Made by a program: the position numbers and the translations under genes
Notes under the pieces: model-generated
Seen by the model: the letters and a program-made list of their open reading frames with translations, nothing else
Told to the model about the DNA's origin: nothing
Database searches by the model: none
DNA from: Oscarella lobularis
Lineage: Eukaryota > Porifera > Homoscleromorpha > Homosclerophorida > Oscarellidae
Direction: 5' to 3'
NCBI RefSeq assembly: GCF_947507565.1
Contig: NC_089185.1
Span: 1,798,001-1,862,000, forward strand
Length of the DNA stretch: 64,000 bases
Part shown: one piece after another, positions 23,945 to 36,131 of the stretch
Numbering within the stretch: the stretch's first letter is position 1
Layout of the letters: the number at the start of each line of letters is the position of its first letter

Positions 23945-24342
23945 ATGATCCTAAACAAAAAATATTGCGCAAGCACTGTCGTTGACACCACGGACAGTTC
24001 CTCGAAGACCCCGAAACGTCGCCTTTCCGGCGCATGCAATACGATTCTCTCTGCGACGACGATTCTCTCGAAAATTCCGCTTACGCAATTGGGGCCGACG
24101 CCGGTGTCCTCCAATGCCAACTCGTTGGTTCGCCAACTCGTTGGTTTGTCACAGCATTGACAAAATTTTTGACGACTTTCTGTTGGAATTTCTCGACATC
24201 GAACCCGAACAATATTCTGATAGTCAATTCGACATTGCAAACACACTGATTTCGAACGCCGAAATGAAAGCGGATAAAGACGTTCTTTCTATGCCCGCAC
24301 CGACTTCGAAGCCACCGGCGTTCAAGACTAATCGCCGGATCA
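23945..24342 (+). pseudogene. Unassigned exon broken by a 16-bp tandem duplication
   Basis: An open frame from 23,945 (MILNKKYCASTVVD) runs into a stop at about 24,158. A second frame (KIFDDFLLEFLDIEPEQ, then SKPPAFKTNRRIK) is open up to a consensus donor AAG|GTGAGT at 24,342. Between them CCAACTCGTTGGTTCG (24,117-24,132) is directly followed by a 15/16-identical copy. The 16-bp extra length accounts exactly for the frame change, so the ancestral exon was probably one frame. No domain is recognised. Confidence 0.4.
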
Positions 24343-24349
24343 AGGTGAG

Positions 24350-26490
24350 TCGCCCCCTAAGGCGAACTGCGTTCGTAAGAACGTTAAACGCATCGGTAGA
24401 AAATCTTCCTTTCCTGTAAGGTAATCCACCAGTTGGTCAAAGATTTTTTTGAGTAGACACGTTGGCAATCTTCCTTTTTCAGCGTTCGACCCGATGGTGA
24501 GGGAATCACTGATGACAGCGACTCGTCTGGCGCACTTGTTCCAAGTGAGCCCCCTCTCAAGTCTTGCAGACAGCAGTTTCGCTCACTATGGACCAGTAGT
24601 GCTACAGAAGCCTACTTGACGGTGTCGGCTCACTACATTTCCGGTCAATGGACGCTTTCTTCAGCTACTGCTATTGCGAGCCATTGACTGTCCATAGAAA
24701 CGTCTGGCGTAGATAAAAGTCTAGCAAATATACTTGCGGGAACATCGAAAGAACGAGCTTCTCATGCTTATGGCTAAGACGAATTTTGCGAGATTTAAAA
24801 CTGGCTGATCAATTAAATTCCATGTAACGTCTTCAAGAGACGATTGGGATGTTTTCGCTAAATATCGTTGCACCTTCAATAACAGTTGTAATCGGCCGCC
24901 AGTCACTTGAAAATACAACTTCGTTGTGTTAATATTGTAACTCGCATTTACGGATAGAATCTTCAAAAAGCCGTAACCTTAAGCTAAGTGCCTTCAAAAG
25001 TTTATCAGGAATGTCATTTTGGAAGAGAGCACATGCTTTATCTGGGCCGCAAGATCGACTCTTCTTGAAAAGCCATCAAGATATATAAGCTCCCTCGTCA
25101 GTTTCTTGCAGAGAAAAAACCGGTCTGGCTTCTCACTTTCAGATGCTCATTGTATACGTCAATGAAGTGCTGCCAAGTAATGAACTCATCTTTCATCTAA
25201 ACGCAGTGAATTTGTTGAAAGGTTAGTTGCATACCATGCAGTCATGGCTCATAGCCTAGTAATATATCGAAAGGACCCGTCGCTGGACGAATGTACATGC
25301 ATCCTCCGAAAAACCTCTCTTATTCGTAACACCCAGACTCGGGTAAGTCTGTAAGAATGCAGCGAAACTTGTCAGGAGTATCGTCGAACGCTGGTTTTGA
25401 GGCATGTTTCAAATAAATTATTGGTCATCTTCTGCCAGAGCGTCTAGCAAAAAAGTCCAGGGGCGACGTCGTCACGACAGCTCTTAGCAGTAGTCGTTTA
25501 AGGTGGCAACGAGGAATTGTCAAATGCGCATGCTCGTGTAGGTCGATGTTCGAATTTCCCGCAGTAAATCTTCTTGTTACGAGCAGGACCCAAAAACAAT
25601 AGGGCATGCGCGACCCAAAATGACGTCACAAAAGACGCTGGCCAACCAATAAACCGAAAAGCATTCTGTGAAATGTTTAGGTCTGGGGTAAGGCGTACAG
25701 GCTTCGGGTAAGCTTTGCTCGAAGCCTAACACACGCGCAAACGTATAAACTTGGTCTGCGCAACTTGCCAGGAAAAACGAAGAGGGGGCCATTTGAGATA
25801 ATGGGCAGAGAAGCCGCAGATCCGACGTTCGCTAATTAGTTACGGTCTTCCGCGTCGATGCGAAAGGCGTGAACACATTTTCGTATGTAGCACAAAGCTT
25901 AACTTTTTGTAAACATTCGGTTTCGCGCTTCAGCTGAGGAATTTGGCGCGTAGGAAGCGTTTTCGCGCATTTTTTCCGTGTCTCCGATCTCTTCGCATCA
26001 TCTATGGACAGCTCAAACGAGTGCATTTTCGCGTTGAAGGAAGGTTACACTACCCGATATAAGACATCCTGAGGATTGGCCAGCCACGGAAGAGTCCGTT
26101 TGTACACCGGAAAGGATGCGCGTCATAGAGGCTTCGCCCACGATGGTTCGCTTTGCTATCGCCACAGCAGCAGGCAGTCCGACGAATCGCTTCGCTGCGC
26201 GGCCGTTTTTAGTAATAGCGAGTGTGCTGGTCGTCTTCGCCCTTGTCCACAACGCTTGAACGAAGTCTTGGACGATCTCAGCGATGCCGTATCGGCCTAT
26301 TATGTGCAAAAAGCACAGCGAGGACATCGAATCTATGCCCGACGTTCTGAATCACCCGCGTTACACCCCCCGCCAAAACGTGCTGTACAGGTAGGCGTCG
26401 TAGCACCGGCGAGGAACCGAGCTCAGGTGAGCCGAAAGCGACATCCTATAATCGTTTCAGCAATTCAAAAGAGATGAGCCTAGCCTGAGG
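24350..26490. other. Mostly intergenic; possible promoter near 25.6 kb
   Basis: No firm gene. A perfect TGACGTCA (25,621-25,628) followed by GGCCAACCAATAAAC looks like a CRE plus inverted CCAAT arrangement and could be a promoter for the gene starting near 26 kb. Frames at 26,013-26,477 on both strands are ambiguous; GT donors occur at about 26,391 and 26,427. Confidence 0.25.
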
Positions 26491-26499
26491 AACGCGTCC

Positions 26500-27046
26500 A
26501 TCCCTTACCCAATTTGCTTGAAGCGGAACTCCTGCGGGCAAAAGAAGAGCTGACCGTCGCGCGTGGCAGGATACAGGAATTGGAAGTAGAAAATCAGCAA
26601 CTCCGTGATGAATTGGCCAGAATGAAGTCTCAAAGTAAGGAGGAGTACAATAATATATAATTTTATCATATAAATAACGTGCCTTACAGAGTCGTTCCCG
26701 GAGCTATTCAGTGACTTTCAGACTGCACTCTATAGGCATCTTAGCGCCCATAAAAACAGGCTTTATAATCCCACCGCAATGAGGAACGTTTGCGAGGAGA
26801 TTGCTTCAGGATTGTTCGATCAGCTAAAAAAGCCATTACCAGCAATTACCCTGAAAGTGACAAAAGAGCAAACCTTCGTCAAATACGCGTCGTCAGTGAA
26901 CTTCATAGACTGGCCTACTTCAGTAACCAGGTAAATATAATTCTTTAAACAAAAGTAAATTATTGTACATATATGTACTTTAGAAAAATACCTCTTTGTG
27001 AACGAAGTCGGTCTGCACCTTTCAATGTCAGGGTGCTCTGAAGCAG
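26500..27046 (+). CDS. Unassigned multi-exon gene with coiled coil
   Basis: Exon 1 (open from at least 26,500 to about 26,632) encodes a leucine-rich heptad pattern (LLEAELLRAKEELTVARGRI, then ELEVENQQLRDELARMK) typical of a coiled coil. It ends at a GTAAGG donor. The next exon starts after TTACAG at about 26,690 and reads SFPELFSDFQTALYRHLSAH onward to DWPTSVTR before a GTAAAT donor at about 26,931. A third exon after CTTTAG (about 26,985) carries a basic tail and a stop near 27,045. Splice phases agree. I do not know the product; it could be part of a transposon-borne gene. Its 5' end is not defined. Confidence 0.4.
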
Positions 27047-27225
27047 CCCTAGAATGCGGTTGCGTCCTCGGATTCAGCGGACACCCAGAGACCATTCGAC
27101 ACTTCAGAATAACCTAGGAAAAGACAATATTTAATTTGTCAATTTGACGAGGCAGTGAAAAAGAAAAGGCCAGCTTAATTATTTATTTATCTAAAAAATT
27201 ACAAAAATATTGTATTTTCTTTAGA

Positions 27226-27652
27226 TTGGGAATACTAATAATCGATGATTTTCATTCCATTCACAGAATTCAGAGACCAACTTCATCAGAAACGTCAACT
27301 GCCATTCACATGGCAACAGTCCTCATCGACGTTCACGACACGATTCCTTTGAAAATATCAACGTTTTCTGAAGCATTGACGCAATTGGAAGACGTGAAAC
27401 TGTTTCTGGAAAGCAAGAACTGCGCAGAAAAAGCAAAAAAGATTGGGCAAAATATTGACCGTGTTGCTGCCTGCAGCAGGCGTTGTACAAAGCAGGCAAC
27501 CTTGGACGCGTTTATCTTATAATTCTGTTAGCGAAAAGCCGTTTCGAATTGACGTAAAAAGTAGATGGTTTTCTTTGAGTGGACAGCTTCTCTAGAGTGG
27601 ACAACTTTATCTTCCCCAAAGTGTCCACTATTCGGAGAGTCGACTGTATCTG
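27226..27652 (+). pseudogene. pogo/Tigger transposase C-terminus with 3' terminal repeat
   Basis: The frame to 27,522 ends with ALTQLEDVKLFLESKN ... CTKQATLDAFIL, resembling the acidic, helical C-terminus of pogo/Tigger DDE transposases that finish in a Q-x-x-L-x-x-F-like tail. About 80 bp further on lies AAAGTGTCCACTATTCGGAG followed by AGTCGACTGTA, whose reverse complement begins CAGTCGACTCTCC as in Tigger-like inverted ends, with TA outside. The first part (IIDDFHSIHRIQRPTSSETS) matches a different repetitive protein pattern, so this may be a composite. No 5' end was found. Confidence 0.45.
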
Positions 27653-27764
27653 TCTTCTTTGATGGTATTCGTCATGTTTTTCTCTATCTTTGAATGGTGT
27701 TCAATGAGGCTTTGCATTGTTTTAGATTCAAACTCTCTTTTCTCGGCGGCGAATTAGTCTAAGA

Positions 27765-28233
27765 TATCAGAGTCTTTAGCAAGCATCGGCGTTATGTTCA
27801 CCGTAATTTGTAGTCCTTTTGGGTGTAATTGTCTTTCGACAAAGTCACTGAATTCGGCTCGGCGGGCTATTGCTTGTTGCTTTCGTTGTCGTTGATCTTT
27901 TGATGAGATCTTGTGCTTCTTTCTTTTGTTCGGTGATGATTTCAGGCGTTAGCTTCCTTATAGGCATTGTAAATTTCTCGTTGGTTTCTTTCGTCGCCTC
28001 TTTCTCTTCATTCCTTTTTTCTTTCTTCTCCCTGGCTGATTGCTCCTTTAATTGCGCTCCCAGTTCCTCCATTCTTCTTGTTTTTTTTGATTAGCATTGG
28101 CGATGTTGCTTTGTAGGCGTGGCTTGGACCTCGTGGCGGGTCCCCCTTTGGGGATCTTTTTTCGCCTCGTTATCTTCTTTTTCTCGGCTTCATTGGCCCT
28201 TTCTTCTTCTTTGTCGACGTTGTCCGACTCCAT
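27765..28233 (-). pseudogene. Lys/Glu-rich unassigned reading frames with frameshifts
   Basis: Minus-strand frames encode very basic/acidic sequence (KKKITRRKKIPKGG; EKKEKRNEEKEATKE) and then, in another frame, RRAEFSDFVERQLHPKGLQI before a stop near 27,760. The composition suggests a charged linker of a gag-like or nuclear protein. Two frame changes are needed, so it is probably dead. No domain is recognised. Confidence 0.3.
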
Positions 28234-28239
28234 TGATAC

Positions 28240-30950
28240 TTCTGGGTCCTCGAATTGCTCGAGCTCGTTCGGCCAGCACGTGTTACTTCACTCCAACGTG
28301 CGGAAACCACGTCTCTGGTCAAAATTACGTCAACACTTTAACGGCCCGTACCAGGGGCAGAATTGTCTCAACGACAGCACGTACGCGCTCGCTCAGGTTC
28401 AATCCGGCTCAACGACCCTGGCAAACGTTCAGCGAATTATCCGTTACTATTCGACTTCAACTCAACTTCCGCCGAGCACTGCAATAGAAGTTCTTCCTTC
28501 CGGCTCCACACCTTCGACCTTTGTTCATCCTTCAACGGAGGCCAGTCTGCAGCTGTTACCCTCCGTAATGACCTCGTTGAGCCTCATACCCATTCTCCTA
28601 CTCCTGGGATCGAGGATCAATGTGGAAACAAGGCATCGGACGTCGCTCCCGGAATTCTTCGCCGCGTGACGACGTGCGCGCCGGTGGCCAATCGGATCAT
28701 TTGCCTGGTACAGGAAGCGCCGCTCTTACCGCAGATGCTACATCGGATCGACCCCGTCCGGTTAGAATTCGCTCTCGCTCTTCATTTATACCTCGTCGTT
28801 CAAAGAGAACAAACGCCGGTCGGCGTCCCCGTCGTTTTGACAACTCCTAAACTCTCATTCTTCCTTTATCTCTCTTGGTAACTCCTGAGTTCTTTGATGT
28901 CTCTGTTCTCTGTTTTCCCTGCATGCGCGCCCATCAGTCTTTTCTTTTGTGTTTTTGGTCTGACCATGGATGAGGACATCCACTCCTGTTGTTCGGGAGT
29001 ATTGTTGGGGTTTGGGACCAAGGTTATGTTGATTGGATGCTGAGTGGTGCATGCGTAAAGAGCCGGATTTAAGATTTAAAAAAGTGCAAGCAATGTCACC
29101 TCGTACGGCTTCTCGCGTTGTCAACATCCAATCTCGTCGGCGTCCAGGCGGACTTTGGGCCTCAACACCACTAAGGAAAATTTATCTTCTACTTTAAGTA
29201 TGTTGTTGGCCTCGAATCACGTGCTCAGTTAAATTTTTGAAAGTTTATTGAGGAGAGCGCAAATCGCAATTTCAAAGACTATCGGCAGAAGATTTTCAAA
29301 GCTAAAACTCGCAGCTCAAACTCACATTGGCGTAACGAAGTCTAAGGTGCATGCACGCGCGCACCCATATGTGAAATGAACTACAAGCTAAATGAAAAAA
29401 TTCAAGGTTGTAAGACGTGCGCGCAATTTCAGAATCAGCAGCGGCACAAACATTTTATGCAAACGCAGCTGCCAAGTCTGCCGCGCATTAAGGTGGCTGC
29501 AGTTTTGTTCGAGCTCAACGACAGACATTCCTTCAAAGTGGTGAACTATTAAGAATTCTCGGCATTCGGAGGTGGTAGAGCTGCAAAGGCTGAGGGAGCG
29601 TGCTCTATATCGGAGTTAAAGCAATTTGGGTGAAAGGGAATTCTAAAAAACGGCTGCACTGCTACAACAATAGTTTGAATGCCTTTCGGACAACTTGGAA
29701 ACACCTCTTTATTAGACGCCGTACTCTCGTTGTCACTTCCGTTGTCACTGCTTTCGCTCGTAATGTACTGAAGACTCTGAAATTGATATCTCCACATGAG
29801 AACTTTCGGATTTCAGAGGTCTTGGGCTCTGATGCGGTTTCAGTTAGCCAGAAAAAGCGCTTGTGTTCTTCTTTCTATCTAGGAAAAGAGAGTTGCTAGT
29901 ATTTTGTTTGTTATATTATTGTGAAAAAGGCTTAGTGGTTTACTCATTGGTTGTAAGTACCGTCGATGTCTGCTCACAGCTATATGGTTTTCTATTACCT
30001 ATTTTGACACTATTGTCTTTTTCGCTGGAGCTACTAGACGATGAATACAATAATGACGCTGATGAAAGAAAGAAAAAAGAGGGGCACTCCGCGACGTCGT
30101 TCTCTAGAAATAATCTTTGTTTTCTTCTACGCTATCATCTGTGACACGAATTTTCGTACGTGTTGTAGGCGTACGGGAGTTGTTGCTTACGTCACAACGC
30201 TGCTTATTTCTCTCAGAAGAGATGTCAAAATTATCCAAGTCAGAGCGCAATTGAAAGAAGACCGCTTGCTTTGCCAATGAATACGATAAACTCCAGGTAT
30301 CAGGTGTGAGTAAGCGGCGTTCAGTAAGCACGGTTTTCTGGTAAACGTCGAGTTCCTTTGATGATAAGTACAGAAAGGCCGCTCCTCCACAAAAGCACTG
30401 GCAACGGCAGTCATTGCACGGCCAAGCAGTGGCCGTGAAAGGGCTCACTGTGAGACAATAACTGTTTTGCCTTTTGCCACCAAACAAGCACTTCCATTAA
30501 TTAATGAGTAACCACTATATTGGCTAAAGGAGGTAGCTGACGGAGAGTTAAACAGTTTACGCAGTCGAGGTAGGTCAAGGCCAGTGAATATTCTCCAAAT
30601 ACAAGCAAACGTGCGTGGAAAAGTCTCGAAATGGGGAGTTGAGAGGATGCGCAACATGTTCACCCCGAAAAGTAGGTTTCATTATCTCTCTATCTGAGTC
30701 AAACGTAAATACTGACCTGTCGATTGACAGGAAATGTTAGCTCTCCACAGGCAGTCGTGTACAATAGAGCTGTACCCCCTCTATGCTCCTGTTCATACGC
30801 CAGCAATTGGATAAAGGTGCCCTCTGGATTGCCGCCGTAAGAGCGCTTCGGGAGAACACACTACCTGCGGGTCACACGAGACATACCTGGTCGGGAGGTA
30901 CACCATTTTCATGAATATTACCAGTAAGACATTATCAACCATTCAATAAT
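28240..30950. other. Degenerate sequence; possible retroelement tail
   Basis: The plus frame ending at 28,850 closes with RRSKRTNAGRRPRRFDNS, reminiscent of the basic tails of LTR-retrotransposon polyproteins, but no pol domain precedes it. From 28.9 to 30.95 kb I see only short frames and no recognisable domain. Confidence 0.25.
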
Positions 30951-30954
30951 TTTA

Positions 30955-32080
30955 CAGAGGTTATGCTGTCACTGAACGACGAGACAGAAATTGACTGTCC
31001 GCGATCGCTACCAGCACAATTGGAATTCCAGCACATTGTAAGAGAATACGACGAGAACGGCATTCCATTCCGAACCCACATGTACGTTCCGGAAATTGAC
31101 GAGGACACCGTCAGACATTTTCATGACAGGGAGGATCATAATCAGTAATCACGTTCTCAAGGTCAATATTGAAATTAGCTTCTAATAAAACGGTGGCAAA
31201 AATTTAATTTATAGAGAATCGCGTCTCATACTCGCTCGGGTGGACCAGACGGCCTAAAAATGGAGAGTCTCAAAGATGCGATTCAGTCATCCGAGACAAC
31301 CCTCACGTACACGGCACTAGCTGGGTTGAGGAAGCAAGACGTCGAGGATGCGGAGAGACTTTTATCACTCTCAGTTGCTTATCATCTCGAGAAATTGGGC
31401 CGGAAGGCAGCGATTACATCCGCTTCATCAGCAACTGGCATAGCTTGGCCGACCGCAGGGGCCTAACGCAGCTGGAGCGCTGCAGGCACAATTTCCAATT
31501 TTAAAATTACATTTTGGATGAGCTTATGGTACGTGGAAGTTTGCGACTTTTCCTTAGTGAAAGTAAATCGGTACATCTCTAAATATAATGCTGTTTTGAG
31601 AGCAGATCTAGTCAATATTGCCATTTTAGGACAGTCAGACATGTCGGATTTAGCAGGGAGACTCTTATTGCAGCTACAACTAACATCGAGAGTGCGGAAT
31701 TTCGTCGACGACAGTCTTTAACGGAGGGCGTAGAAAATCCTCGTGCCTCTACCTCAGATGACGTGGAGTGCTTTTTCAGCATTATGCACGGAAAATTAGG
31801 CAATGACTGCGCAATGAAAAAAACAAAGGATGAATGGCGGATGATATGTCACGAATTTGAAAAGCGACTGGATGTCGACCTACCATTCCATTAGTTCACG
31901 AGCACCAAAAGTCGTTTCAACACCGATTTCGGTACGAAGCTGCCGGTGCCTCACAAGGCTCGACAGACTGAAAACGACAAGGAGGGAACACATCGGACGC
32001 CAGATAATTGGAAGAGCATCAATGATCGTCAGAGGTGCATCGTCTATTAGACAACAGTGCGTCAAAAGTAAAATATGTAC
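30955..32080 (+). pseudogene. Repetitive protein family with TSDDVECFF motif, decayed
   Basis: A first exon (30,963-31,145; RTHMYVPEIDEDTVRHFHDR) ends in a donor near 31,146, and a second begins after TTATAG at about 31,214 (RSGGPDGLKMESLKDAIQ). The frame shifts near 31,400 (then FISNWHSLADRRGLTQLERC) and again near 31,620, before ENPRASTSDDVECFFSIMHG and a stop codon inside LPFH*FTSTKSRF near 31,890. The ordered blocks match an abundant, uncharacterised, transposon-like protein family that I recall from many invertebrate genomes; I cannot name its class or catalytic residues. Several lesions make this copy non-functional. Confidence 0.55.
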
Positions 32081-32384
32081 GTAAAAGTCTGCCTGAAAAG
32101 TACCCCCGTAAGTAACACCCCTTCCTAATAACTTCGGAATTCCATGCCCCTCGCTTAGTGACACTCATTGCCGCGTAGAAACCGAATCCTGAGCGTGGCC
32201 AAAACCTGTACCGTATCCATCTGACAAATACGCGGAGGATCACATCATGGTCGATAGCTTCCTGTACGTAGGACGTAAGTTCACTGGCTACATAGCCGAT
32301 TCTCCTCCATTCCCCATCTAGGTTGACTTCAAAGCAGATCGCGTTGGGGTCGAAGCCTCACAGGTAAGACATTGTGACTAACCA

Positions 32385-32997
32385 TTACATCTCTCGCCCT
32401 TTCCAGGGCATCATGGTGAATTTTCTGTTTGGTTGCTCCCAAACACTTGAAATGAACGGTTGAGATTGAATCGTCGTCAGCGTCATCGGCAACTTCATTC
32501 TCCCGATTGCCAGACGCTCGGTAAGATTCGTGGGAAGCCGGTCGTCCGGGTTGTCGTTGTCGTTGTTGTCGTCATCGCCGTCTTCAACTTCATCACCGTT
32601 TCCTACCAAATCAGCTAACGCCCATTTCCAAATAACAGGAACGTAGTCGTGAAAAATTGGCAACGGACGATCGAAATTGTACATGTCAAGTGACGATTTC
32701 TATGGCAGATAACACTCACGTCACTAACATTTTTCAATGCTAGGCGTACCTGAATTTCACAGGATTCATATGAAATTATCCGGAATGGACATCCATATCG
32801 ATTAATAGGGGTGGCCGAGTTAATCATTGCATCTATTCCCTCTCCTTCTTCTCCGTCGTCTCTTACTATCTTAATACGACATCTGTGAAGACGAACGTGT
32901 AATACGTCGAAGCACGGTATCGTGTAGTCTATTTCCTTGAAAAACCACAAGATCACAGCCGTTCTTGCATGGTCGCAGCTGCCGACTTCCGCCATTA
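32385..32997 (-). CDS. Unassigned two-exon gene with acidic linker
   Basis: A methionine at 32,995 starts MAEVGSCDHARTAVILWFFK and continues to about 32,750, where a GTACGC donor occurs. An acceptor TGCCATAG near 32,705 leads to an exon with FDRPLPIFHDYVPVIWKWAL, an Asp/Asn run (DGDDDNNDNDNPDD) and a stop near 32,385. The intron would be about 45 bp, in line with the short introns of the HECT gene. No domain is recognised. Confidence 0.35.
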
Positions 32998-32999
32998 CC

Positions 33000-33552
33000 T
33001 AACTTTGTGCGTTTAGGCAAGAAACAGGTAGCACATCAGACGAAACGAGTCGTTTCAGACATGCAGAGATTACAGGCTAACGGTTACAACTGTTAGCATT
33101 GGGTTTAGACGAACCGTTAATGGTTACGACTGATATCTACTGTCCGTCCGCGTTCAGTTGGCTTCTAGAAAAACGGCTGTAGATGAGGTTCTGTATGGCG
33201 TAGAAAGGCGATGTTCAGTTCTTTCGAAACCGCTGAGCGCTATACACTGGTTTGCGTCTCGTAACGGTTACGGCAATTGCAAAAGTTACAGCAGCGTGAC
33301 GTATATCAAAGACTCTAATTGGCCACTAATTAACTTACGTCTTACGTCATGCAACACTACTCCGTCACGCGATCAGTCGAAAGTAAACATCGGTTGTTCT
33401 CGTCGTATTCGTCGTCTTTCATCGCTTGATTCGCCTTCTGATTGGTCATCACATAGCTTACTAGTAGCAGAAGCGTCGTCACTGTTGTCCTCGTCGCTGC
33501 TGACATCGAACTTTATTACAAAATCGTCGACTGCTTCCTCTTGAAGCCCATC
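33000..33552. other. Flank of the gypsy element; no gene recognised
   Basis: The 128-residue plus frame here (33,158-33,544) has no recognised domain and looks fortuitous. The region ends directly at the 5' LTR. Confidence 0.35.
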
Positions 33553-33631
33553 TGTAGTGTACGTATATAGATACGGGACCGTTGGTAGAGGTTACATCAG
33601 AATAAAGACATCGTGCTCAGCAGATCCTACG
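33553..33631 (+). repeat. 5' LTR, about 79 bp
   Basis: Shares TGTAGTGTACGTATATA, ATACGGGACC, GAGGTTACATCA and AATAAAGACATCGTGCTCA with 46,071-46,151. It contains the only poly(A) signal of the element. Confidence 0.85.
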
Positions 33632-33649
33632 TGGTGTCAGGAGTGGATG
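33632..33649 (+). promoter_or_regulatory. Primer-binding site
   Basis: TGGTGTCAGGAGTGGATG directly follows the LTR, where the tRNA primer anneals in gypsy elements; TGG at the start matches tRNA CCA ends. It overlaps the likely gag ATG at 33,647. Confidence 0.65.
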
Positions 33650-34951
33650 GCTACAGCGCTGAATTTGCAAGGTTTACCTCCGCCGATGCCTGCGGACGGT
33701 GATTTAGCGAGTGCTTGGCGGAAATGGAAGAAATGATTCATGATTTACCTCAAGGCAACCCGACAAGCGGAAGACGATACGCCGGACGATATCAAAACGT
33801 CTGTGCTCCTGCATGCTATTGGTGACGACGGGCAAGAGGCCTTCGAGACGTTCAACTTCGCAGATGAAGAGGAAAAGGAGAAATTCGCACCCGTCCTCTA
33901 GAAATTTGAGAAATATTATATCCCAAAGACGAATCTGACATGCGAAAGATATCGATTGTTCACGCGAAATCAGGAAATCGGCGAAACGGTCGACAAATAC
34001 GTGACGGACTTGCGTAAGCTCGCACAAACGTGCGAGTTTGGAACGATACGGGACTCGTTGAACCGTGACAGATTGGTTTTGGGGCTTCGGGACCACAGGG
34101 TGACAAAAAGATTCCTCTCGGCAGGTGATCCCAACCTTGACAAGGCTTTGGAAATATGTCGCTCAGAAGAGATGGCGGTGGCACAAACGAAGAGAATAGA
34201 CGACGTCGAAAGGAAAGCGAACGTGGACGAAGTGGTCACAGCGCGAGATGAAGATGACCTCGAAACGATATCTGCGGTACAGAGGCAACAGGACAGTAGA
34301 CAAAGTGGGAAGAAGGAATGTACACGATGTGGGAGAAAGCATGCTTTCCGGAAGTGTCCTGCTTGGGGGAAAACGTGTTTGAAATGTCAAGGGACGAATC
34401 ATTTTGCACACATGTGTCGCACAAAAACGGTGAACTCAGTCGTGCAGGAAAAAGGATGCGAACAAAAGGGAAATCTGAAGGATGCGATCCAGCCCCAGAA
34501 GGAGACCAGAGAGAGAGCTCAAGTAACAACCGCGGAAAAGCAGCAGTCCGACGACACGGCAACGACGAGAAAACAAGGGACAAAATTAGAGACGACACAA
34601 GAGGGGCCAATATATCAGCTGGGTACAATAAAAGATGCAGAGAGCAATGAAGATGACTGGCGGGTTATGGCCCAAACGAATGGGACGGAGGTTATGTTTA
34701 AAGTTGACACGGGAGCGGAGGCCAGTATATTGCCGAAAACCGTGTACAACAGATTACGGCATAAACCTAAATTGTTGGCGTCAAACGCAAGGATTATAAC
34801 GTACGGTGCCAAGGAATCCATACCGGTGGACGGACAATGCATTTGCCAGGTTACGCTGGAGAACGGCACAACTCGGCACCTTCGATTCCTAGTGGTGCCA
34901 TTTGACGAAGAACCTTTACTAGGATTGCGGGCAACTCGACACATGGACTAA
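33647..34951 (+). pseudogene. gypsy gag and protease, two in-frame stops
   Basis: From ATG 33,647 the frame is coherent through a capsid-like region, but is interrupted by TGA at 33,734 and TAG at 33,899. It is then open from 33,956 to 34,951. Around 34,320-34,420 there are two zinc knuckles (CTRCGRKHAFRKC and CLKCQGTNHFAHMC), which bind RNA in Mag-type gag. The aspartic protease active site VDTGAEASIL lies near 34,700, followed by a flap-like segment and LLGLRATRHMD. The gag-protease fusion in one frame is usual for this lineage. The stops make the product non-functional. Confidence 0.85.
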
Positions 34952-34999
34952 ATTTCTGTGGCAGCTATCCTGATAAAATCTCCGTCATCGAAACACGAC

Positions 35000-36131
35000 T
35001 CAGTGCTAGAAGGAGCTGGAAAACTTGATGAAAAAGTTGAAATGAACCCAGTGATTCGGCGAGATAATTGGAGGGATTGGACTTCTCAAGTCATTCCTCT
35101 ACACAATACACCTGAAAGAAGAGGCACAAGCGTATGCAGTTGCAACTCCTCGAAGAGTCCCACTCCCCTATTACGACAAAGTCAAGGAGGAACTAGATCG
35201 AATGTTAGCACTTGGGGTGATAAAAGAGGAAACGGGGCCAACAAAATGAGTCAGTCCAATGGTCGTCGCACCAAAACCATCTGGCGCAGTACGTATTTGT
35301 GTTGATTTCACACACCTGAACAAATGGGTAACGAGGGAGAGGTATCAGCTCCTTACAACAGATGAATTGTTTGCGAAGTTACGAGGAGCGAAGTACTTCT
35401 CGACATTGGACGCATGCTCAGGATTCTGACAGATTTCGTTGTCCGACGAAAGTTCTCGACTAACAACATTTTTGACGCCTTATGGCCGATTCCGATTTAC
35501 AAGACTGCCTTTTGGAATCAATTCTGGCCCGGAGGTGTTCCACAGAGCGATGAGAACCATATAAGATGGCTTGGAAGGCGTCGAGTGTTACATTGATGAT
35601 GAGCTAATCTGGGCAGCGACGGAGGAAGAACATAATCAACGACTACGTCAGGTGCTGGAGCGATGTAAACAGCATGGCCTGCAACTCAACGGAGCAAAGT
35701 GCACGTTTGGTGCGCAACAAGTGAGATATTTTGGTCATATTCTAACCGCCGAGGGAGTTCGACCAGATAGTCGAAAAATCGAATCGATTCTGGGCATCCC
35801 CAAGCGAGAAACAAAGGAGGAAACAAGAAGGTTTCTGGGAATGGTCACATAGTTGTTGCCAAACCTGTCAAATATGACTGGGCCACTACAGGAACTTTTA
35901 AAAGATGACACGGATTGGGTGTGGGGCAAGAACAAGAAAAGGCGTTTGTAGAATTAAAGGCAGTACTCTCCCAATCACCGGTTCTCGCCTACTACAATCC
36001 GCAAGCTGAGACGACAGTCTCTGCTGATGCCTCTTCGTACGGACTGGGGGCAGTATTACTACAGGTGCAACAGGATGGACGGCGAGCACCGCTGGCGTAT
36101 GTGTCACGGACGCTGACAGCAGGAGAGAAGC
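35000..36131 (+). pseudogene. gypsy reverse transcriptase and first part of RNase H
   Basis: RT blocks occur in order across several frames: a segment ending RICVDFTHLNKWV (35,290), TLDACSGF (35,410), then the palm motif ECYIDDELIW (35,580) with the catalytic Asp pair, and the connection GAQQVRYFGHILTAEGVRPD. RNase H starts with [17 protein letters not shown] (36,010), containing its first acidic residue, and breaks off at TLTAGE where the DNA transposon begins. Frameshifts near 35,120 and 35,900 and stops near 35,250, 35,430 and 35,850 disable it. Confidence 0.85.

Noticed and set aside
28097..28669. 190-residue frame with hydrophobic N-terminus as a membrane protein
   Set aside because: It lies opposite Lys/Glu-rich minus-strand frames and its hydrophobic runs are complements of those charged repeats.
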